This document shows, piece after piece, positions 1 through 6,948 of a DNA stretch of 8,159 nucleotides. Position numbers and translations under genes: made by a program. Each line of letters starts with the position of its first letter. The first letter of the stretch is position 1. Source of the stretch: DATCHW01 sp036508135 (lineage in GTDB: Bacteria > Bacteroidota > Ignavibacteria > Tepidaquicellales > Tepidaquicellaceae); contig DATCHW010000253.1 of assembly GCA_036508135.1 (NCBI GenBank), positions 1 through 8,159 on the forward strand, given 5' to 3'. The notes beneath the pieces were generated by a model. That model saw only the letters and a list, made by a program, of their open reading frames with translations. It ran no database searches and had not been told where the DNA came from.

Positions 1-1
1 T

Positions 2-718
2 GCTCTGGTTATCCTGATCCTTAATACCACAACGGGTATGTTTTTACGCCCGCCGCTGTTGGCTTTCATCGGCAATTCCAGAGTTGGGAAGATTCCCTTT
101 ACCGAACTGGATACTCCTAACCCATGGTTTGACCAGTTACGAAGGATCTTTTATGATCAGGAAACTGATAGATTTATTGTGGTAACAATGGACGGTTTTT
201 ACTATTCTGACAACAACTTTAAAACTGCTCTTAAAACATTCAAATTTCAACCACCTGCAAGTATCATGGGGGTCACAGTGTTCGAAAAAATTGATTCATA
301 TAAATATCTTGTTGGTTCTTTTGAAGGATTGTTTGTATGGAACTCACAATCAGGAGAAGTTTTCGATTATATTAAAAAACAGCAATATACTCCCCCTCCC
401 CGCAACAGTCGGCCCATAGGCGAATTTTTAGTTTCAGGGTTTACCCGTGATTATAGAAATCAGGAATATTATTTCGATTATAATATTGGGGCAGTAAATA
501 TCAATGGGACTGAAAGATTTGCCATTTTACCGCAAAAAGTAATTGGTGATACACCTATATCGTTGTGGAATGTTGCTCTGGAAATTCATACAGGAAGAAT
601 ATACCAGTCAATAATTGGCGATTTTTACGTACTGATAGTTCCATTAACTGGTCTTTTTGTTCTGTTTATTCTGATTTCAGGTTTTATAGTCTGGCTAAAA
701 TTGAGAAAAAACAATTAA
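2..718 (+). CDS. PepSY-type membrane protein, 3' part (5' end outside window)
   Basis: The frame is open from the first bases of the window, so this is the C-terminal 238 codons of a longer gene; the ATG at 38 is probably internal. The visible part begins at the end of a hydrophobic helix (ALVILILNTTTGMFLRPP). A roughly 170-residue non-membrane stretch follows, rich in aromatic and beta-type sequence. It then reaches LEIHTGRIYQ and a C-terminal membrane helix (about codons 211-234) ending in KLRKNN. The pairing 'LEIHTGR' plus a final helix with an ISGFIVWLK-like motif is typical of PepSY-associated transmembrane proteins of Bacteroidota, which sit in the inner membrane and are often linked to iron or siderophore uptake. 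The family assignment rests on these motifs. The substrate cannot be told, and no neighbour in the window helps. Confidence 0.7.
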   Translation, partial: ALVILILNTTTGMFLRPPLLAFIGNSRVGKIPFTELDTPNPWFDQLRRIFYDQETDRFIVVTMDGFYYSDNNFKTALKTFKFQPPASIMGVTVFEKIDSYKYLVGSFEGLFVWNSQSGEVFDYIKKQQYTPPPRNSRPIGEFLVSGFTRDYRNQEYYFDYNIGAVNINGTERFAILPQKVIGDTPISLWNVALEIHTGRIYQSIIGDFYVLIVPLTGLFVLFILISGFIVWLKLRKNN

Positions 719-775
719 CCTTAGTACCTCATCAGTTTTGGACAATCAGATTCATTAATAGTTTTTCATGGTGAA

Positions 776-1297
776 GTGATATATAGAGATACAGTTGCAC
801 TAGAAATGTTTTTGTTTGTTCCGGGGCAAACTAAAGTTAAAGTAATTGATCAGGGTGAAAGATATTATAAAATCATCTATGGAGATAATATAGGGTGGGT
901 TCTTAAATCAAGACTTTTTACAGAGGCTGAGAATATTAAGTTAATAGAGGAACAAAAATCAAAAAGGAAAGCAGAGGAACTAGCCAAGAAGCAATCAGAA
1001 ACAAAAGCCAGACAAGATGCATTAAAAGCTAAGCAAGCAAGAGAAAAAGCACAGTTAGAGTCTCTAAATAAAAAAAGAGCGGACTTTGTAAAGAAATATG
1101 GTTCTCAAGAGATTGCTGATAAAATTGTAGCTAAAAAGATTTGGCTTGGAATGACGGATAGGATGGCTGTCGACAGTTGGGGTATTCCAGTTGATATTAA
1201 TAAAAGTGTTGGTTCATGGGGAGTACATGAACAATGGGTCTATGGAGATAAATACCTGTATTTTGAAAATGGAGTCTTAACAAGTTGGCAGGAGTAA
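776..1297 (+). CDS. SH3-like / coiled-coil / BamE(SmpA)-like small protein, possibly 5'-truncated
   Basis: This is a 173-aa reading frame if GTG 776 is the start; ATG 806 is an alternative. Residues about 1-48 resemble a bacterial SH3-like domain (KVKVIDQGERYYKI, then GWVLKSRL). Residues about 50-108 are Lys/Glu/Ala/Gln-rich and should form a long charged helix or coiled coil. Residues about 120-173 (IWLGMTDRMAVDSWGIP, then EQWVYG and YLYFENG) resemble the SmpA/OmlA/BamE-like fold common in Bacteroidota envelope proteins. Such proteins are usually exported, but no signal peptide is visible. The same frame stays open and protein-like upstream to codon 725, just after a TAG at 722-724, without an ATG. 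The strand order expected before an SH3 domain lies in that upstream part. The gene may therefore have lost its original start and signal peptide, or it may start at GTG. Function unknown. Confidence 0.6.
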   Translation: MIYRDTVALEMFLFVPGQTKVKVIDQGERYYKIIYGDNIGWVLKSRLFTEAENIKLIEEQKSKRKAEELAKKQSETKARQDALKAKQAREKAQLESLNKKRADFVKKYGSQEIADKIVAKKIWLGMTDRMAVDSWGIPVDINKSVGSWGVHEQWVYGDKYLYFENGVLTSWQE

Positions 1298-1351
1298 AGT
1301 TCTCACATTGCAGGTTTACATTATTTGGAAAAGATTTGAAACAGAAGCATA

Positions 1352-2119
1352 ATGGAGAATATAGATTGGACAGGGTTTGATTACATTAAGCCCAGAAAAA
1401 ACAAGTTGCGAAAGATTGCAGAACAAACTAAAAAGCCCTTTGGAGAGCAATTAAAAGAATTGCAGGATCAAGCTTTTTTGTCAAATCCAACTGGAAAATC
1501 CGGAGTGTATGTTTTTCATTCAAAGGAAGATGATTTCTAATATATTGGGAGTGCTCACAATCTTGAAGGAAGACGACAATCACATATTGATGATTTAGTA
1601 TTGAATCGACATATTAATTGGATGTTACAATTAACCCACCATAGGTATGGGTTAGACAATTTTTCCTTTTATATAATTGAATTCTGCTCTCCCAAGGAGC
1701 TTTTATCGCATGAAGCTGAATATATATATGAATTTGATCCTGAAATAAATATTAAAGGAGTAAAATGGAGTACTTTAGGTTTAGATTTCCCTTCAATGCA
1801 AGAACAACAGAGGGTAAGAAATGAATGGTGTAAAACAGAAAAAGGGAGAGAGTATAAAAGAAATACCATTGATGTAAAAAGAGCAGAGTGGATAAAGACC
1901 AAAATTGGGAGAGATTGTGTTAGGGAAGATCTTAAGAACCTAAGGGAGCAGCTAAACAATTCAAGAAGGACAGTTGGTGAAAAAGTAATTGAAATCCTTG
2001 AATACTTTAATGAATACTTCCCCGACTTTAATATTGAAAGAGAGGCAGTGGTTAAGTTTATCAATGATGGAACTACCTTTAAACCTCTATGGAGTAGATC
2101 AATTACACCAAAAACCTAG
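1352..2119 (+). pseudogene. GIY-YIG endonuclease interrupted by one in-frame TAA
   Basis: ATG 1352 opens a frame that runs to TAG 2117-2119 with one interruption, TAA at 1538-1540 (codon 63). Reading through gives 255 residues. GVY is at 51-53 and YIG at 64-66, so the stop falls directly before the YIG triplet of the catalytic core. The other family signatures are intact: SAHNLEGRR with the conserved Arg, a following His, and LLSHEAEYIYEFDPEIN with the catalytic Glu. The C-terminal half is basic and helical and holds two related segments (EWCKTEKGRE and EWIKTKIGRD, 21 residues apart) that could bind DNA. This looks like a homing-type or mobile-element nuclease. An AAA or AAG lysine codon changed to TAA would explain the stop. 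Since the next 193 codons are clean, the lesion is recent, a sequencing error, or read through. The next in-frame ATG, at 1601, lies after the YIG motif, so a restart there would make an inactive protein. Confidence 0.8.
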
Positions 2120-2120
2120 C

Positions 2121-2161
2121 AACAAAACAAAAATCACCTACAAAAAATATCGTAAGTGATT
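2121..2161 (-). terminator. Intrinsic terminator of the truncated tRNA, minus strand
   Basis: Positions 2132-2141 and 2152-2161 form an inverted repeat. Read on the minus strand the arms are AATCACTTAC and GTAGGTGATT, a 10-bp stem with one G-T wobble and a 10-nt loop. It is followed directly by TTTGTTTTGTT. It begins 7 bp after the tRNA CCA end, the normal place for a tRNA terminator. On the plus strand the hairpin lies just past the GIY-YIG stop but lacks a T-run, so the minus-strand reading fits better. Confidence 0.65.
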
Positions 2162-2168
2162 GATTATC

Positions 2169-2213
2169 TGGTTGTCCCGTCAGGTTTCGAACCTGAACTC
2201 TTCTGATCCAGAG
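2169..2213 (-). tRNA. 3' half of a tRNA gene, probably tRNA-Gln(CUG); integration scar
   Basis: On the minus strand, 2213 down to 2169 matches tRNA positions 32-76. The parts are an anticodon loop CTCTGGA (anticodon CTG), the 3' anticodon arm TCAGA, a 5-nt variable loop, and a T arm with TCAGG and CCTGA closing the loop TTCGAAA. The 3' acceptor strand CGGGACA, discriminator A and encoded CCA follow. The 5' half is absent: the five bases that should pair with TCAGA are replaced by unrelated AT-rich sequence, and no D arm or 5' acceptor strand follows. A fragment from anticodon loop to 3' end is the classic core left where a tyrosine-recombinase element integrates in a tRNA gene. The Gln identity comes from the loop register and is less certain than the tRNA call. 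It should not make a functional tRNA. Confidence 0.75.
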
Positions 2214-2270
2214 GAATATGAGAATATAATAATCTTATCTTAACACATTGAATATCAATGGTGAGTTATA

Positions 2271-2337
2271 AAGACAAAATCATTACATTTCCATTATTTA
2301 ATACCTGTTTTCCCCAATACCTGGCAAGAAACCTGGC
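2271..2337. repeat. 67-bp direct repeat, copy 1
   Basis: This copy is identical to 7145-7212 except for one missing T in the TTTA run near 2300. It starts AAGACAAAATCATTACATTT and ends ACCTGGC. It lies 57 bp from the tRNA scar. Across its right edge the decamer ACCTGGCAAG occurs twice in tandem (2319-2328 and 2331-2340, 12-nt period). No open frame of useful length covers the repeat in both copies, so it looks non-coding. It could be a recombinase-binding or att-proximal sequence of a past integrative element, or a member of a dispersed repeat family. Confidence 0.85.
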
Positions 2338-2803
2338 AAGTATTTTCAGATAAGATCATGAGAGATTTAATTAATACCCGAATATTGTAGGGAAGGGGAT
2401 AAGTGTTTTAAAAACGGTGGTAGTTGCCACCGACCTTTAGGAGTCCCAGTACCAGACCTTCCCAGATTAATTCTGGTCAATTCTGGGGAGCTTTATTGAT
2501 AAAGACAAGGGCAAGGTTGCCAAACGATGATCTATCACGATAAGACCTTATTTAACTCCGGATTTGGATGGTCAGTTTATTCCGCGAGATATGTTCAGGG
2601 TAATTTGGTTCTCCGTTTGGATTAATAGAAGAATGGTTTTATAAACCACCGACCATTAACAATATATTTCATATAGAATCTCTATATTGGTTATTTTATT
2701 GATACTTTTATAAATAGACTGGCTGAAATAGATTCTTATATAATATTTAAAGAATATTTGTGCTTAAAATGAGTTTATACTAACAACTAACCCTATTCTA
2801 TTA
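2338..2803. other. Gene-free stretch with two hairpins, upstream of the membrane/ABC-MutS cluster
   Basis: I find no convincing gene here; all frames are broken by stops, and the short open pieces resemble nothing I recognise. Two stem-loops stand out. One is CGGTGG/CCACCG at 2415-2432. The other is CTTCCCAGA/TCTGGGGAG at 2458-2490, a 9-bp stem with one G-T pair and a 15-nt loop, followed by CTTTATT. The nonamer CCACCGACC occurs at 2427-2435 and again at 2646-2654. From about 2660 the sequence becomes very AT-rich and must hold the promoter of the cluster starting at 2804, but I see no clean TAnnTTTG box. The left part may be decayed mobile-element DNA. Confidence 0.5.
2458..2490 (+). other. 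Stem-loop, possible terminator or structured RNA
   Basis: CTTCCCAGA and TCTGGGGAG pair over nine positions with one wobble around a 15-nt loop. CTTTATT follows the stem, a weak T-tract. No gene that would need a terminator precedes it on the plus strand after the tRNA scar, so it may belong to an unrecognised small RNA or to mobile-element debris. Confidence 0.35.
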
Positions 2804-3142
2804 ATGATTAAACTTTTTCTACCTTATAACAAGTCCATTCTGAAGACAAGCATCATATTCTCAACTTTCCTAACAATCTTTTCCAGTTTACTTTTTATTG
2901 GTGAGTTCACATCAGACAACATTATAAATTTTTTGACACATAGTTTTATACTCTGGATCTTGACAGGGGGATTCCTAATTTCTGCTTTCTATTTTGACCG
3001 AACCAGAAAAAACGAATATTATTTCTATTATAATCTTGGCTTTAGTAAAATCAAACTTTTCTTGATTGCTTATCTTTTTCACCTCGTGTTTATTATCCCA
3101 ATTTTATTTATCCCGATTTTATGTCAAACCTTCTTGAGGTAG
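2804..3142 (+). CDS. 112-aa three-helix membrane protein coupled to the ABC-MutS gene
   Basis: I do not recognise a named family. Three hydrophobic helices are visible at about residues 14-33, 45-64 and 84-106. Between helices two and three is a polar segment, DRTRKNEYYFYYNLGFSKIK. Its spacing and sequence resemble the short coupling helices of ABC permeases that dock on the nucleotide-binding domain; that comparison is inference. The gene overlaps the next one by 22 bp (ATG 3121 precedes stop 3140-3142), which favours coupled translation and a physical partnership with the ABC domain. A plausible role is a minimal permease subunit or membrane anchor for the ABC-MutS protein. ATG 2804 is the first start in a frame that begins in very AT-rich DNA, and the sequence is hydrophobic from near the start. 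Confidence 0.75.
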   Translation: MIKLFLPYNKSILKTSIIFSTFLTIFSSLLFIGEFTSDNIINFLTHSFILWILTGGFLISAFYFDRTRKNEYYFYYNLGFSKIKLFLIAYLFHLVFIIPILFIPILCQTFLR

Positions 3143-5160
3143 ATAGTGTTCGCAAAGAATTCGGGACTGATCAGGTCTTAACAGACATCTTTCTTAAATG
3201 TCAATCTGGAGACGTTATAGGGCTACTCGGTAGAAATGGTTCAGGTAAATCAACACTTCTAAAGATAATTTTTGGGACCCTTTATACCGACCACAAATTT
3301 ATCAGGATCAATGATAAAAGAATAGATCAACCCTTTAAAACAAAAAACAAGATAGCATATCTCAGTCAGGATAATTTTTTACCCCAAAATATAACTGTAA
3401 AACAAGTAGTTAAGATTTACTTTGGCAATAATGATCAAAAAGAAATTCTTGATGATGAAGTTCTTACAAAAGTTGCTAATACAAAGATTCAGGATTTGTC
3501 CGGAGGAGAATCAAGATATCTTGAGGTTAAACTATTGTTAAACATGGATACTCAGTTTGTTCTTCTAGATGAACCATTTAACGGTATTTCTCCACTCCAT
3601 GTTGAGTTACTTAAGAAAATGATTCTCGACCAGTCCTTAAAAAAGGGAATTATCCTAACTGACCACGATTATAGAAGTGTTCTTGATGTTGCTAATAGGT
3701 ACTATGTACTGTTCGATGGAGGACTTAAAAAAGTAGAGACTAAAAAAGATCTGATTGATTGGGGATATGTTCCTGATACCAAAGAAGCAATTAAACATTC
3801 TCAAGATAACATAATACCATTTGATGTCGACAAACAGACAATTAGAGACCTCGAACTCTTCCCAGACAGAAGAAATGACAATTCAATATATTCGTTCTAC
3901 AAGCGAACAACCACCGTGGGAGGACAAGAATTACTACATGAAATGTTTAATGCTCCTGTTTCTGACTTTGAATTTCTACAAAATCGCAAAAACGAGATTG
4001 CCTTCTTCTTCGAAAATAATTTGTGTTTGGAACTTAATTCCGATCAGCTTGATTTCATAGAATACTACCTTAGAAACCAAAGAGTCCCATTAAAAGACAA
4101 TATCATTGATGCCTCGTTTGATGGTGTAAAAAACAAACTTAAGTTAGATCGTGACTATTATACTATTTCAAAGGGAATCTTACATATAATTCAATTACTG
4201 AGTAAACTCAAATTGTTTTTAGCAGAGTCCCAATCATTTCCTCTACATCTAATGCTTAATGAAGATCTTGACAAAATCAGGAAATTTGTTGCATCAAAAA
4301 CTTTAAAGAAAGCCTTAAGTCAAACAAAAGATTTAAGCTTTTCTCAAATCAACAGACTTGATCAATTTTTTAGAGTTAGCAATAAAAACTCGTTAAGAGA
4401 ATTATTAGAGACAGTTTACAAAATTGATGTCCTGCAATCATTAAGCAAAATAATGAAGAGTGATGGATTCACTTTACCAGATTATAGATCGGGATCACAA
4501 CCTTTGTTTGAGGTTATAAGTGCTTTTCATCCGCTTCTTTCTACACCAATTCCAAATAGTTTTATATTTAAACCTGACTCAAATTTGTGTTTTCTTACTG
4601 GACCGAATATGTCAGGAAAATCAACATTTCTTAAAACCATTGGATTACATATTTACCTGGCTCATTTGGGATTTCCTGTCCCGGCTAAAAAATTAAAAAT
4701 ATCTGTATTTGACGGATTGTTCACAACAATTAACCTTACGGATAATCTTAATCTGGGATATAGTCATTTCTACTCTGAAGTAAAAAGAGTCAAGGATATT
4801 GTTCTTAAAATTAATTCCCAAAAAAATCTTATCGTAATATTTGATGAGTTGTTTCGAGGGACAAATGTAAAAGATGCTTATGATGCCTCCCTGATAATTA
4901 TCTCCACATTAGCTAAAATTCGAGATAACCTCTTCTTCATTTCGACTCACCTATTAGAAGTGGCAGAAAATCTTGACAAGAATGATTCAATAATGTTCAA
5001 CTGTTTTGAATCAGAACTTATTAATCAAAAACCCCTTTATGATTTTAAAATTAAGGAAGGAATATCTAAAGAACGAATTGGAATGTTAATTATTAGAAAT
5101 GAGAATATTATAGATATCCTCGAGGAGATTGTTAGAAAACAAAAAAACAGCCATAATTAA
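3121..5160 (+). CDS. Fusion of an ABC-transporter-type ATPase with a MutS-like core/ATPase
   Basis: This is a single uninterrupted 679-aa frame. Residues about 4-218 are a complete ABC nucleotide-binding domain: Walker A GRNGSGKST (37-45), Q-loop Gln83, signature LSGGE (126-130), Walker B FVLLDEP with Glu151, and H-loop His182. After a short linker, residues about 234-679 match the small MutS-like proteins of Bacteroidota. They begin FDVDKQTIRDLELF and have a helical lever/clamp region (about 260-480). The MutS ATPase follows: Walker A GPNMSGKST (494-502), GYSHFYSE (546-553), Walker B FDE (574-576), GTN, and STH at 608-610. There is no room for MutS domains I and II, so the Phe-x-Glu mismatch reader is missing. 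Both ATPases look catalytically complete. It follows and overlaps a small membrane-protein gene and precedes a phosphoesterase gene by 61 bp. An export-linked or membrane-attached role is inferred; the substrate is unknown. Confidence 0.9.
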   Translation: MSNLLEVDSVRKEFGTDQVLTDIFLKCQSGDVIGLLGRNGSGKSTLLKIIFGTLYTDHKFIRINDKRIDQPFKTKNKIAYLSQDNFLPQNITVKQVVKIYFGNNDQKEILDDEVLTKVANTKIQDLSGGESRYLEVKLLLNMDTQFVLLDEPFNGISPLHVELLKKMILDQSLKKGIILTDHDYRSVLDVANRYYVLFDGGLKKVETKKDLIDWGYVPDTKEAIKHSQDNIIPFDVDKQTIRDLELFPDRRNDNSIYSFYKRTTTVGGQELLHEMFNAPVSDFEFLQNRKNEIAFFFENNLCLELNSDQLDFIEYYLRNQRVPLKDNIIDASFDGVKNKLKLDRDYYTISKGILHIIQLLSKLKLFLAESQSFPLHLMLNEDLDKIRKFVASKTLKKALSQTKDLSFSQINRLDQFFRVSNKNSLRELLETVYKIDVLQSLSKIMKSDGFTLPDYRSGSQPLFEVISAFHPLLSTPIPNSFIFKPDSNLCFLTGPNMSGKSTFLKTIGLHIYLAHLGFPVPAKKLKISVFDGLFTTINLTDNLNLGYSHFYSEVKRVKDIVLKINSQKNLIVIFDELFRGTNVKDAYDASLIIISTLAKIRDNLFFISTHLLEVAENLDKNDSIMFNCFESELINQKPLYDFKIKEGISKERIGMLIIRNENIIDILEEIVRKQKNSHN

Positions 5161-5221
5161 ATACTTGATGTTTAGGAAACCGAGTTGCTTTTAAACCAAT
5201 CTCTGAAATCAATTTTAATAA

Positions 5222-6844
5222 ATGGAAACGATTAAAGAACAAGAAAATGTAATTAAATCAGGACTTTATAGTCAGAAGCAATTATTTCTAACGGCAAAAA
5301 TCGGAGGTCCTGCCATCGCCGCTTTTATTATAGCATGTAATCTTTGGGCGACTGAGAAGAAATGGTTCGCAATAATCCCAGTACTTCCTGGATTGATAAT
5401 GAGCTTTGTTATAGTGTTTTTTATTGAATCTCTTCTTCACTTTATAACGACTCCTCACATATTAACAACAATTGTTCTAAGGCATGTTGCAGCATTTGCA
5501 TTGTACTTTCTTTTACTTGCAGGATTTGCTGCCATAATAAGGGTTATTCTTAAAAGGAATAATAAAATGGAGACGTATATTTTCCCTGAAATAAACACCA
5601 AAATATTTCATCCCAGAAAAACCTATCCGGTTATAATTATAAGTTTCATTTATTTCCTTACAATTCTTACATTTAATATCTATTTGTACTCTGTTCTTGT
5701 GTTCTATTTGTTTACCCATTTTTATGGCTATATATTAATCCATAGAGCATTTGGCAATAATAAAATTGCAAAACCTTTTCTTGTTTCTATCATTATTTTT
5801 GCCTGTCTCTTACCCTTCATAGATACAACTGGACAGATACTTTCAGTCTATGGACATTTGAAATTGTTATCTTATACTTATTTGAATCTGATTGTAGGTT
5901 ATTATGCAGTATTTATATTATATATTTTCCTTTTTATTCTTGGCCTGCATATCCTGTTGTTAATTAGCAGGTTTATCAGAATTGTACCTTTTAAAATTCT
6001 TAAGAACAAAACCTTAGTACTTGTTACAATACTTTTTTCTATCGTCTTTGGAGTGACCATTTTGGTAATTGGGACTCATATCAATAACAATCCGGTTATT
6101 ACCAAATATTCCATAACCATACCAAAAAAATCCTCCACACTTAATTCTCTAAAAGTTATAAGTGTTTCCGATCTTCATTTAAAAAACATTACAAGTACTA
6201 TCTTTCTGAAAAAGCTTGCTGATAAAGTTCGTTCGGAAAACCCAGACATTATTTTTTTGCCGGGAGATATTGCTGAGACGTATGGAAATACCAGCGAGGG
6301 AAAACTTAATGAGTTTATTGAAATATTGAAAGATATAAAGTCAGAGTATGGCATATATGCAGTAAGAGGAAACCATGAATTACCAAGAGTTAATGTGGCG
6401 GATAAAATTGATTTTAATAGGCGATTGGGTATAACGATGATAGCAGATTCATTGATAGAATTAGATAATAAGGTATTTATAATCGGACTTAAATATCGGG
6501 GCAATAATGAAAAAAGGCCGATTGATTCTCTTTTAAGGTCTAGGACAAAAGATCTACCCATAATACTCCTGGATCATGCTCCATATTGCCTTGAAGAGGC
6601 TTACAAAAACAAAATCGATGTTCAATTATCAGGGCATACACATTACGGGCAAATTTGGCCATTTAATTATGTTACTGATGCAATATATGACATAGCCTGG
6701 GGCTACAAGAAAATTGAAAATACTAATATTTTTGTTTCATGTGGGGCGCAAGATGCTATATTACCCGGTAGACAAGATCTGAGTATACCAATGAGAATTG
6801 GGAGTTTTTCGGAAATTCTGGAAATAAACATTGAGTTCAGGTAA
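5222..6844 (+). CDS. Polytopic membrane protein with C-terminal calcineurin-like metallophosphoesterase
   Basis: The protein is 540 aa. The N-terminal half carries about eight membrane helices (roughly 23-42, 48-70, 86-110, 135-153, 155-172, 184-201, 222-248 and 263-284). The C-terminal 230 residues are a metallophosphoesterase of the YkuE/YaeI type. Its two-metal site is complete: Asp317-x-His319 (SDLH), Gly348-Asp349, GNHE (383-386), His452 in LDHAP, and GHTHYGQ (471-477). Enzymes of this shape hydrolyse phosphomonoester or phosphodiester bonds, often in lipids or nucleotides; this substrate is unknown. Residues 1-115 begin LYSQKQ...KIGGPAIAAF, which looks like a separate small membrane domain. 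Met116 follows it, so a domain fusion is possible. The gene lies 61 bp after the ABC-MutS gene on the same strand with no terminator between, so co-transcription is likely. Confidence 0.88.
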   Translation: METIKEQENVIKSGLYSQKQLFLTAKIGGPAIAAFIIACNLWATEKKWFAIIPVLPGLIMSFVIVFFIESLLHFITTPHILTTIVLRHVAAFALYFLLLAGFAAIIRVILKRNNKMETYIFPEINTKIFHPRKTYPVIIISFIYFLTILTFNIYLYSVLVFYLFTHFYGYILIHRAFGNNKIAKPFLVSIIIFACLLPFIDTTGQILSVYGHLKLLSYTYLNLIVGYYAVFILYIFLFILGLHILLLISRFIRIVPFKILKNKTLVLVTILFSIVFGVTILVIGTHINNNPVITKYSITIPKKSSTLNSLKVISVSDLHLKNITSTIFLKKLADKVRSENPDIIFLPGDIAETYGNTSEGKLNEFIEILKDIKSEYGIYAVRGNHELPRVNVADKIDFNRRLGITMIADSLIELDNKVFIIGLKYRGNNEKRPIDSLLRSRTKDLPIILLDHAPYCLEEAYKNKIDVQLSGHTHYGQIWPFNYVTDAIYDIAWGYKKIENTNIFVSCGAQDAILPGRQDLSIPMRIGSFSEILEINIEFR

Positions 6845-6948
6845 TTTTAACTTCACTATTCTGGATTAATACCAGCTGTATACCATAAAATTTAACTGAC
6901 TGAAAAATAAATATATCATTATATTGGCTTCCCTATAATTAGGTCCAT
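6845..6948. other. Spacer after the phosphoesterase gene, no gene seen
   Basis: This is AT-rich sequence with no open frame of note and no strong terminator. On the minus strand, one of the shifted frames of the integrase relic stays open through here, so its left half may be the decayed extreme C-terminus of that gene. Confidence 0.4.

Noticed and set aside
1669..2064. 131-codon minus-strand frame opposite the GIY-YIG gene
   Set aside because: It lies wholly over the nuclease frame, whose motifs are clear; the translated product is Ser/Leu/Phe-rich without recognisable features, as expected of an antisense shadow.
2510..2640. Short open piece reading SITIRPYLTPDLDGQFIPRD in the gene-free region
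   Set aside because: It is only about 36 codons after a stop, has no start and matches no family I recognise; it is not enough to call a gene relic.
3821..4060. 79-codon plus-strand frame inside the ABC-MutS gene
   Set aside because: It is an alternative frame inside an intact 679-codon gene and shows no domain or start signal.
3121..5160. Classical mismatch-repair MutS
   Set aside because: The N-terminal mismatch-binding and connector domains are replaced by an ABC ATPase; only the core and ATPase resemble MutS.
6175..6561. 128-codon minus-strand frame opposite the phosphoesterase domain
   Set aside because: The plus strand encodes all the conserved metal-binding motifs here; the minus frame is a shadow.
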